DNA from: Myroides sp.
GTDB taxonomy: Bacteria > Bacteroidota > Bacteroidia > Flavobacteriales > Flavobacteriaceae
Assembly: GCA_018384465.1 (NCBI GenBank)
Contig: JAHAYQ010000223.1
Span: 1-5,832, forward strand
Length of the DNA stretch: 5,832 nucleotides
Direction of reading: 5' to 3'
Positions 1 to 5,608 of the stretch are shown here, one piece after another (positions within the stretch are counted from its first letter, which is position 1; the number at the start of each line of letters is the position of its first letter). The notes below the pieces were generated by a model. The model was not told where the DNA came from and did not search any database. It was given only the letters and a program-made list of their open reading frames with translations. The position numbers were made by a program, and so were the translations under genes.

Positions 1-474
1 GTTCTTTAAAGCAACTTCGGTAATACCAGCCAAATACCTGTTAGGAACTTCGGTAATAGGTATAGCAAATGAAGCGCCTTGATCAATCCAACGCGTAGGA
101 ATTTGGGTTTTACGTGTAACCCCAACCTTTAAATCGCTTGCTACAGCTAAGTAAACAACATGCGGTTGCAGTTGCACTTTTTCTTCATAAGCTAAATCGC
201 GATCTGCTATACCCAAATGCGCGGTACTTAATTCGGGGCGCATGATCCAATCTCCCACAGCAGGACTTTTCATGAAACAATCGTAACAAAAACCTTGTCT
301 AAAAATTTTCTTGTTTTTTAAACAGTTAAGGCAATTGTGTCCAATATATTGAATTTCAATAGTTTTAGAAATAACTTGGTTTAAATGAATAAATGCTTGA
401 TCAAAAACTAAGTAATATTGTATAGGATTAGACCATTCAGTTTGCATTTTATTCAAAACTCCTTCGTAATGCAT
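1..474 (-). CDS. DUF2797 domain protein, C-terminus cut by window edge
   Basis: The reading frame opens at ATG 474-472 and stays open to base 1, giving 158 residues; the stop lies outside the window. An in-frame stop at 537-535 and no other ATG in between fix this start. The protein begins MHYEGVLNKMQTEW. Two CxxC pairs (C48/C51 and C63/C66) look like a zinc knuckle. They are followed by conserved stretches GDWIMRPELSTAHLGI (74-89), VVYLAVASDLKVGVTR (106-121), then TRWIDQGA (127-134) and NRYLAGITEVALK (145-157). These match what I remember of DUF2797, a family of unknown function whose members are usually about 260-280 residues, so roughly 100 residues are missing here. The C-terminal part resembles a GIY-YIG-like module (see findings); that is inference. 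It diverges from the GH3 gene across a 76-bp gap. Confidence 0.85.
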   Translation of the reverse strand, partial: MHYEGVLNKMQTEWSNPIQYYLVFDQAFIHLNQVISKTIEIQYIGHNCLNCLKNKKIFRQGFCYDCFMKSPAVGDWIMRPELSTAHLGIADRDLAYEEKVQLQPHVVYLAVASDLKVGVTRKTQIPTRWIDQGASFAIPITEVPNRYLAGITEVALKN

Positions 475-485
475 TAGATTTTTTA

Positions 486-493
486 TATTTTTG
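486..493 (+). promoter_or_regulatory. Candidate -7 box for the GH3 operon
   Basis: TATTTTTG matches TAnnTTTG and lies 57 bp upstream of the GH3 start, implying a leader of about 50 nt. The best -33 candidate is a TTC at 463-465 (20-bp spacing), one base off TTG. In AT-rich sequence such a match can arise by chance. Confidence 0.35.
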
Positions 494-510
494 AATGAAT
501 TGTAAAAATA

Positions 511-518
511 CAAAGTTA
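511..518 (-). promoter_or_regulatory. Candidate -7 box for the DUF2797 gene
   Basis: On the minus strand this reads TAACTTTG, an exact match to the Bacteroidota -7 consensus TAnnTTTG. It lies 36 bp upstream of the DUF2797 ATG. No clear TTG -33 element is visible 17-23 bp further upstream, so the call rests on the -7 box alone. Confidence 0.4.
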
Positions 519-550
519 CTAAAGGTTTTTGTATCTAAACACCATTAAAA

Positions 551-2065
551 ATGGCCCTATCAATTATCAATTCTATTGTATCGTGGATTCTAAAAAAAAG
601 AATTCATCAAATAGAACTATTTATAAAATATCCGCACGAAGTTCAAAACGAATTGTTGATGAATTTGGTGCAACGATCTAAATATACCGAAGTAGGTAAG
701 AAGTACGATTTTTCTTCAATTCTAACCTATCAACAGTTTGCCGATCGCGTACCTGTATCAAGTTATGAAGATTTAGAACCGCTTTTTGAACGAAGCAGAA
801 AAGGTGAAAATAATGTTTTTTGGCCAGAGCCTATTAAATTTTTTGCCAAATCAAGCGGAACCACCAATGCTAAAAGTAAGTTTATTCCGGTAAGTACAGA
901 TGCTTTAGAAAATTGCCATTACAAAGCAGGTAAAGACATGTTGTGTTTGTACTTAAACAATAACGAAGATTCACAGTTGTTTACTGGTAAAAGTTTACGT
1001 TTGGGTGGCAGCAAGCAATTATATGAAGATAACAATACCATTTTTGGCGATTTGTCGGCTATTTTAATTGACAATTTACCTTTTTGGGCAGAATTAAGTT
1101 CTACACCCAGCAATAAAGTATCATTGATGAACGAGTGGACCGAGAAAATGCAGGTTATTGTAAAAGAAACTAAAAACGAAAATGTAACCAGTTTATTAGG
1201 TGTGCCTTCTTGGTTATTAGTGCTTTTAAATAATGTGCTACAAGAAACAGGTAAGGAAAATTTGTTAGAAGTGTGGCCTAACGCTGAGGTGTATTTTCAT
1301 GGCGGAATAAGTTTTGAGCCTTATAAAGAACAGTATAAAAAAATGTTTCCGAAGGATAATTTCCGTTACTACGAAAATTACAACGCATCTGAAGGTTTTT
1401 TTGCCATTCAAGACAGAAATAACGCCGATGATATGCTTTTAATGTTAGATTACGGCATATTTTATGAATTTATTCCGATGGATACATTTGGAACATCCAA
1501 CCAAAAAACAGTATCTTTAGCCGATGTTCAGTTACATAAAAGTTATGCAGTAGTTATCACCACCAACTCGGGTTTATGGCGTTATTTGATTGGCGACACT
1601 GTGAGGTTTACTTCGTTAGATCCTTATCGAATTAAAATTACAGGAAGAACCAAACATCATATTAACGTTTTTGGCGAAGAATTAATGATTGAAAATACCG
1701 ACAAGGCTATTGCTAAAACAACCGAAGAATTTAAAGTTTCGGTAGTAGAGTACACGGTGGCACCTGTTTTTATGCAAGGAAAAGAAAAAGGCGCGCATGA
1801 ATGGATGATTGAGTTTAAACAGAACCCGGATGATATGAACGCATTTGCCAAACGTTTAGATGAAAATATACAATCGATTAATTCTGATTACGAAGCCAAA
1901 CGCTATAATAATATGACCTTGAATGAATTGATTTTGAATGTTGCAAAACCAAATTTGTTTCATTTATGGTTAAGTAAAAAAGATAAATTGGGCGGACAGA
2001 ACAAAATTCCAAGACTATCGAATGATCGCATCTACTTAGAACAATTAAAAGAATTAAATAAATAA
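551..2065 (+). CDS. GH3-type acyl-acid amido synthetase-like protein
   Basis: This 504-residue protein belongs to the bacterial branch of the GH3 family (annotated 'GH3 auxin-responsive promoter'), part of the ANL adenylating superfamily. Plant members adenylate a carboxylic acid with ATP and join it to an amino acid. The family motifs are present in order: ATP-binding loop FFAKSSGTT (97-105), YFHGGISFEPY (248-258), the YNASEG nucleotide motif (277-282), WRYLIGDTVRF (343-353), TGRTKHHINVFGEE (364-377) at the hinge to the C-terminal domain, and GGQNKIPRLS near the end (481-490), whose K485 sits where plant GH3s have the conserved QYKTPR-like lysine. The protein is soluble, with no signal peptide, hence cytoplasmic. 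The length is normal and no catalytic motif is broken. There is no Shine-Dalgarno site; the ATG follows ATTAAAA. It probably forms an operon with the next gene, 7 bp downstream. Substrates of Bacteroidota GH3 proteins are not known to me. Confidence 0.92.
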   Translation: MALSIINSIVSWILKKRIHQIELFIKYPHEVQNELLMNLVQRSKYTEVGKKYDFSSILTYQQFADRVPVSSYEDLEPLFERSRKGENNVFWPEPIKFFAKSSGTTNAKSKFIPVSTDALENCHYKAGKDMLCLYLNNNEDSQLFTGKSLRLGGSKQLYEDNNTIFGDLSAILIDNLPFWAELSSTPSNKVSLMNEWTEKMQVIVKETKNENVTSLLGVPSWLLVLLNNVLQETGKENLLEVWPNAEVYFHGGISFEPYKEQYKKMFPKDNFRYYENYNASEGFFAIQDRNNADDMLLMLDYGIFYEFIPMDTFGTSNQKTVSLADVQLHKSYAVVITTNSGLWRYLIGDTVRFTSLDPYRIKITGRTKHHINVFGEELMIENTDKAIAKTTEEFKVSVVEYTVAPVFMQGKEKGAHEWMIEFKQNPDDMNAFAKRLDENIQSINSDYEAKRYNNMTLNELILNVAKPNLFHLWLSKKDKLGGQNKIPRLSNDRIYLEQLKELNK

Positions 2066-2072
2066 ATATAAT

Positions 2073-2516
2073 ATGAGTGAACAACCAGTAAATATTAATT
2101 TCAGATTAATTAATATTACAACAGAAGATTTTCAATTCAATGAAGTAGAACAAGATAACGGAACATTAGATTTAAATTTTGATTTCCAGTTTGGAGTGAA
2201 TAATGAAAAACGTTTTGTAAAAACTATTGCTAAGTTCAAGTTTTTATTAGATAAAGTAGAAGTAATGGATATTGCCGTATCATGTGAATTTGAGTTTGAA
2301 CCAGCAGGATGGCAGTATTTTGTAAAAGGCGAACAATTAATTTTACCAAAAGGGTTGTTACAAGAGTTGGCTATGTTTACAATGAATACTACACGTGGTG
2401 TGTTACATACTAAAACCGAAGGACATAAATATAACAAAATGTTTATTCCTATGATTGGTGGCGAATTCATTAAACAAGATTTAGCTATTCCTTTAAACCC
2501 TACAACGGTTAATTAA
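2073..2516 (+). CDS. Small SecB-like protein of unknown function
   Basis: This is a 147-residue soluble protein with no signal peptide or membrane segment. Its N-terminal half alternates polar and hydrophobic residues, as in beta strands (LDLNFDFQF 32-40, AKFKFLL 53-59, VSCEFEFEP 69-77). A proline-led helical part follows (LPKGLLQELAMFTMNTTRGVLH, 91-112), then an extended tail with KTEG (114-117), N121 and MFIPMI (123-128). This order, with a TRG near the end of a helix and an N...P tail, is reminiscent of the SecB export-chaperone fold, whose E. coli member is of similar length and has a comparable SRG...N...P region. I infer a SecB-like fold rather than a true SecB; a client-holding role is not shown. 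It lies 7 bp after the GH3 stop with no promoter of its own visible and is followed by a strong terminator, so it is probably the last gene of a two-gene operon. Confidence 0.75.
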   Translation: MSEQPVNINFRLINITTEDFQFNEVEQDNGTLDLNFDFQFGVNNEKRFVKTIAKFKFLLDKVEVMDIAVSCEFEFEPAGWQYFVKGEQLILPKGLLQELAMFTMNTTRGVLHTKTEGHKYNKMFIPMIGGEFIKQDLAIPLNPTTVN

Positions 2517-2517
2517 T

Positions 2518-2553
2518 AAAAAAAGGTTGTTTTGCAAAAAACAACCTTTTTTT
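2518..2553 (+). terminator. Rho-independent terminator of the GH3/SecB-like operon
   Basis: A perfect 16-bp stem (2518-2533 paired with 2538-2553) closes on a four-base GCAA loop. The core is GGTTGTTTT/AAAACAACC, flanked by seven A and seven T, with more T-rich sequence (ATTTTTA) after it. It begins 2 bp after the stop codon at 2516. The A/T flanks are symmetric, so it could also stop transcription on the minus strand. Confidence 0.9.
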
Positions 2554-2575
2554 ATTTTTATAGAAAGAGTAATAC

Positions 2576-2600
2576 AAAAAAGCCTCGCAATTGCGAGGCT
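2576..2600 (-). terminator. Rho-independent terminator of the lipoprotein gene
   Basis: Bases 2581-2600 are a perfect 20-bp palindrome that folds into an 8-bp GC-rich stem (AGCCTCGC/GCGAGGCT) with an AATT loop. On the minus strand it is followed at once by TTTTT (2580-2576) and lies 20 bp past the lipoprotein stop codon. A T-run at 2604-2610 on the plus strand may also let it act as a backup in that direction. Confidence 0.88.
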
Positions 2601-2620
2601 TCATTTTTTTAATCATCAGA

Positions 2621-2863
2621 TTAGTTTACTGCTTCTTCGATAGCCTCAACTTGAGCTTCTCCTTCAGCTTTGATTTCTTCAGCTTGAGCTTCACCTTCAG
2701 CTTTGATTTCCTCAGCTTGGTTTTCAGCTTGCATTTCGATAGCTTCAGCTTCGTTCTCAACTTGAGTTTCGATTGCATCAACTTGAGCTTCTTTAGCTGT
2801 ATCTTTACAAGATACGAATGCAACTGAAGCTACTAATACTAATGATAATGCTAATTTTTTCAT
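2621..2863 (-). CDS. Small lipoprotein of five 11-residue helical repeats
   Basis: This 80-residue precursor starts MKKLALSLVLVASVAFVSC; the hydrophobic stretch and AFVSC fit a type II signal peptide with Cys19 as the lipidated residue. K20-D21 follow, partly like the K-(D/E) surface-export signals of some Bacteroidota, so outer-membrane attachment facing either side is possible. Residues 26-80 are exactly five 11-residue units of the type xQAEEIKAEGE, very rich in Glu, Ala and Gln, with Ile or another hydrophobic residue at fixed positions. A long acidic amphipathic helix or hendecad coiled coil is expected. The only cysteine is the lipobox one. The strand is chosen because of the clear lipobox, a promoter upstream and a terminator downstream; the repeats create open but meaningless frames on the other strand and in the -1 frame. 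Function is unknown; an envelope spacer or stress-related lipoprotein is conceivable but unproven. Confidence 0.88.
   Translation of the reverse strand: MKKLALSLVLVASVAFVSCKDTAKEAQVDAIETQVENEAEAIEMQAENQAEEIKAEGEAQAEEIKAEGEAQVEAIEEAVN
2624..2788 (-). repeat. Five tandem 33-bp units coding for hendecads
   Basis: The units, in gene order, are 2756-2788, 2723-2755, 2690-2722, 2657-2689 and 2624-2656. The protein units read AQVDAIETQVE, NEAEAIEMQAE, NQAEEIKAEGE, AQAEEIKAEGE and AQVEAIEEAVN. The array ends exactly at the last codon. Shifted by one codon, the two closest DNA copies (2651-2683 and 2684-2716) differ at only 2 of 33 bases. Confidence 0.9.
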
Positions 2864-2898
2864 TTTTTTAATTATAAAAGTTAATTATTAATTCAATA

Positions 2899-2926
2899 CA
2901 AAGATATAAATTTTTTAATATAGCAA
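2899..2926 (-). promoter_or_regulatory. Promoter of the lipoprotein gene
   Basis: On the minus strand TATCTTTG (2906-2899) matches the Bacteroidota -7 consensus TAnnTTTG. A TTG (2926-2924) lies 17 bp upstream, within the spacing known for flavobacterial -33/-7 promoters. Transcription would start around 2892, giving a leader of about 30 nt. The leader holds no Shine-Dalgarno; the ATG follows AATTAAAAAA. Confidence 0.65.
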
Positions 2927-2988
2927 TATTTATTTTGATTTTTTTTTATAAAATAATTTTGCTATTCAAAACATTGAAAATTAAGGTT

Positions 2989-5142
2989 TTACTTTTTTGT
3001 CTGCTTTGGTTTTACAATCTTCATCTCGTCTATAAGATGTTTAGCGCCCGCATATTTATCAATAATAAATAAAATGTATCGTGCATCTACCATAATATTT
3101 CTACAAATAGCCGGATCGTAATATATATCGCTCATAGTTCCTTCCCATACACGGTCAAAGTTTAAACCAATTAAATTACCATGGGCGTCTAACGCAGGCG
3201 AGCCTGAATTTCCACCAGTTGTATGGTTGGTAGCAATAAAGTTTACAGGTAATTTACCGTTTTTATCTGCGTATTGTCCAAAATCTTTTGCGTTGTATAA
3301 GTCAATCAATTTTTGAGGAACATCAAACTCATAATCACCCGGAACATATTTTTCCATTACACCATCTAAATAAGTAACATGGTTATAGGTAACAGCATCA
3401 CTTGGTTGGTAACCATTTACTTTTCCGTAAGTTACACGCAAAGTTGAATTGGCATCAGGGAAGATACGCGCATCTGGAAACAAATTTAATTGGGCACTCA
3501 TATATGTACGTTGTAAAGCTTCTAACTCTAAAGCTAACTTATCATACGAAGGAGCAATTTTGTCGAAATAATTATCAGCCAAGCTTTTTGCCAAAGCATA
3601 TCCTGGATCGTTTTGCATGTTTTTTACAATATCTGCCGCTTTACCATTCATTAATTTTTTAAATCCATCATACGATGTTAAGGCAGATTTAGAATAAATA
3701 TTGGCAGCTAAAGCTGTGTAATCTTTATCCTTAATAGACGATGGAGTTAAATGAGCAGGCGCTTTTGTGCCGTATAGTTTAACAATTTCGGCAAAAATAC
3801 CTTGGTCTACTTCTTTGTTATAATCTTTGTACAAAGATTCTAAGCCCTTGATAAGGTTTTCTTTACGATCATTAAAACTTTGTTCGCCATTGCGGGTATA
3901 AGCATTTTCTAACTGATACAAGCGGAATCCTACAGATAATAGTTCGTTATGACGCAAAGCTACTTCTTGAAAATATTCACGTGCTACAGCATAAGGCGTA
4001 ATGTCTTTATAAATTTTTTCGAACTGTGGTAATAAATTACCATACTCGTTCATTTTGTTTTGTTTTTTAGCTCGATCTAAAAACTCTTGCTCAAAAGATT
4101 TTTTGATGGCAACAGCATTTGATTTTTTTAAGCCTTGACTTTCACCAATCCATTTTTTCCAATAATTAGCAATACGTGCATATTTTGATGCGTATTGAAT
4201 TTTAATGGCTTCGTCTTGACGCATAAAACCGTCGGCAACTTTCAACGCTTTATCTCTAATTTCAATGCGAGCAGGGTTTAAATCGTTAATGATTTGCTCT
4301 ACTGCAAACGACGGTAAGTATTCTTGTGTACTACCTGGATAGCCGTAAACTAAGGTGAAATCGTCTTGCTCTACACCGTTAACTGAAACCGGTAAATAGT
4401 GTTTAGGCGTGTAGGGTACGTTGTCTTTAGAGTATTTAGCCGGACGGTTGTTTTTGTCGGCATAAATTCTAAATAAAGCAAAATCGCCTGTATGTCTTGG
4501 CCAAACCCAGTTGTCTGTATCAGAACCAAATTTTCCGATAGACGATGGCGGAGCACCCACTAAACGAACATCTTCAAATGATTCTGTGATATACAACATG
4601 TATTGATTTCCTTCAAAAAAAGTACGAATCATTACGCTTTGCCAAGTTTCACGTTTATATGATTTTTGTAAGTCATTTATATTTTTTTGAACAACTGCTT
4701 GTTTTGCAGCCTCATCGGTAACATTTTCGGTACCTTTTAAAATATCTTTGGTCACATCATGAATACTCACAATAAAAGTTACTTCTAAATCTGGGTTTGG
4801 CAATTCATCTTCTAATGATTTAGCCCAAAAACCATTTTCTAAATAGTTATGTTCCACCGAAGAATGCGATTGAATTTCACCATATCCACAGTGATGGTTG
4901 GTAAGTAACAAACCTTTAGGTGAAATAACCTCTGCCGTACAACCACCATTAAATTGTGGCACAGCATCTTTAATACTTGAATTGTTTACATTATAAATAT
5001 CGGAAACCGACATTTTCATTCCTAAACTTTTCATTTCTTTTTCGTTCATACCTTCTAATAACGAAGGAACCCACATACCGCCTTGTTGAGCAAAAATGGG
5101 AAACGACACGAAAAGTACTAATGCGCGTAGTAATTTTTTCAT
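2989..5142 (-). CDS. S46 dipeptidyl-peptidase, DPP11-like (Asp/Glu-specific)
   Basis: This 717-residue precursor is close to the roughly 720 of characterised S46 enzymes. A type I signal peptide (MKKLLRALVLFVSFPIFA) is probably cut before Q19-Q20-G-G, placing it in the periplasm. The chymotrypsin-like triad is visible: H84 in TNHHCGY, D220 in RHTGDFALFR, and S646 in TGGNSGSPA. C68 and C85 flank the active site as a likely disulfide. The region of about 280-560 is the helical domain that covers the cleft and binds the substrate N-terminus. The residue 18 after the catalytic serine is R664 (LNFDRVWEG). In Porphyromonas gingivalis DPP11 the arginine at this place (Arg673 after Ser655) gives preference for Asp/Glu at P1, whereas DPP7 has Gly. 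So I infer removal of N-terminal Xaa-Asp/Glu dipeptides from peptides for amino-acid supply. There is no C-terminal secretion domain. No convincing -7 box is visible upstream. Confidence 0.93.
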   Translation of the reverse strand: MKKLLRALVLFVSFPIFAQQGGMWVPSLLEGMNEKEMKSLGMKMSVSDIYNVNNSSIKDAVPQFNGGCTAEVISPKGLLLTNHHCGYGEIQSHSSVEHNYLENGFWAKSLEDELPNPDLEVTFIVSIHDVTKDILKGTENVTDEAAKQAVVQKNINDLQKSYKRETWQSVMIRTFFEGNQYMLYITESFEDVRLVGAPPSSIGKFGSDTDNWVWPRHTGDFALFRIYADKNNRPAKYSKDNVPYTPKHYLPVSVNGVEQDDFTLVYGYPGSTQEYLPSFAVEQIINDLNPARIEIRDKALKVADGFMRQDEAIKIQYASKYARIANYWKKWIGESQGLKKSNAVAIKKSFEQEFLDRAKKQNKMNEYGNLLPQFEKIYKDITPYAVAREYFQEVALRHNELLSVGFRLYQLENAYTRNGEQSFNDRKENLIKGLESLYKDYNKEVDQGIFAEIVKLYGTKAPAHLTPSSIKDKDYTALAANIYSKSALTSYDGFKKLMNGKAADIVKNMQNDPGYALAKSLADNYFDKIAPSYDKLALELEALQRTYMSAQLNLFPDARIFPDANSTLRVTYGKVNGYQPSDAVTYNHVTYLDGVMEKYVPGDYEFDVPQKLIDLYNAKDFGQYADKNGKLPVNFIATNHTTGGNSGSPALDAHGNLIGLNFDRVWEGTMSDIYYDPAICRNIMVDARYILFIIDKYAGAKHLIDEMKIVKPKQTKK

Positions 5143-5199
5143 TTATAAAATCGATAAAATTTAAAGTGCACAAGATACAAATTATAAACCGATTATTCT

Positions 5200-5207
5200 T
5201 AAGTTTG
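5200..5207 (+). promoter_or_regulatory. Candidate -7 box for the DUF2809 gene
   Basis: TAAGTTTG is an exact TAnnTTTG match 20 bp upstream of the ATG at 5228, implying a very short leader of about 14 nt. No TTG -33 element is seen at the right spacing, so confidence is limited. It lies in the 85-bp divergent gap shared with the S46 peptidase. Confidence 0.4.
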
Positions 5208-5227
5208 AACACACTAAACAAGCATTT

Positions 5228-5608
5228 ATGAAGTTTTTAAGATTCAATAGGAACTATTTTGCCTTAACAGTTATTCTCTTTGTTATTGAAATTTGCATTG
5301 CAATTTTTGTGAACGATGCATTTGTGCGTCCGTTTTTAGGAGATGTTATTGTGGTTTGGTTTATGTATTATTTTATAAGATCGTTTATAGCAATAAAACC
5401 AATTTACATTGCTTTTTTTACCTTGCTTTTTTCTTTTGCAGTTGAAATTGGACAGTATTTTAAATTAATTGAAATTTTAGGTTTGCAGGAAAATAAATGG
5501 GCGCGAATTGTTATTGGCACGTCCTTTTCGTGGTGGGATCTGCTTTGTTATGTAGTAGGATTTTTACTTTTGTTTTTGATGGATAAAGATTTAAGGAAAA
5601 ATCATTAA
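5228..5608 (+). CDS. DUF2809 family integral membrane protein
   Basis: This 126-residue inner-membrane protein has four predicted helices at about 10-28, 36-53, 57-78 and 102-118. The N-terminus is basic (MKFLRFNRN) and the tail is charged and cytoplasmic-looking (MDKDLRKNH). The conserved stretches FVNDAFVRPFLGDVIVVW (27-44), FAVEIGQYF (70-78), LGLQENKWAR (84-93) and GTSFSWWDLLCYVVG (97-111) match what I remember of DUF2809, a family of unknown function. The spacing E73-x2-Q76, R93, D104-x6-G111 resembles the VanZ-like pattern, which suggests a related fold; this is inference. The gene diverges from the S46 peptidase, and its last 18 bp overlap the end of the convergent acetyltransferase gene. 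No terminator is seen after it. Confidence 0.85.
   Translation: MKFLRFNRNYFALTVILFVIEICIAIFVNDAFVRPFLGDVIVVWFMYYFIRSFIAIKPIYIAFFTLLFSFAVEIGQYFKLIEILGLQENKWARIVIGTSFSWWDLLCYVVGFLLLFLMDKDLRKNH

Noticed and set aside
2091..2117. 9-bp inverted repeat AATATTAAT/ATTAATATT just inside the SecB-like gene
   Set aside because: Purely A/T arms coding ordinary residues (NINF...LINI); likely chance, though a weak effect on translation start cannot be excluded.
2132..2470. 112-residue open frame antisense to the SecB-like gene
   Set aside because: Cys/Ser/Asn-rich sequence with no recognisable domain, lying wholly inside a plausible gene that has operon context.
2626..2823. Minus-strand frame rich in Lys and Leu (KLKLKTKL)
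   Set aside because: It is the frame-shifted reading of the same 33-bp repeats; the correct frame has a lipobox and exact hendecads.
2591..2827. Plus-strand frame rich in Phe and Ser (LSFSFSFDF)
   Set aside because: It is the complement of the Glu/Ala/Gln repeat codons of the lipoprotein gene; it has no promoter and includes the terminator palindrome at its start.
3402..3662. 86-residue open frame on the plus strand within the S46 gene
   Set aside because: It lies inside a complete, motif-verified peptidase and resembles no family.
5143..5227. Possible -7 box for the S46 peptidase (ATAATTTG or TATCTTGT on the minus strand)
   Set aside because: Both are two or more mismatches from TAnnTTTG, too weak to call.
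4977..5231. 84-residue plus-strand frame crossing the 5' end of the peptidase gene
   Set aside because: It covers the signal-peptide region of the peptidase and the divergent promoter gap; no domain, no start signal.
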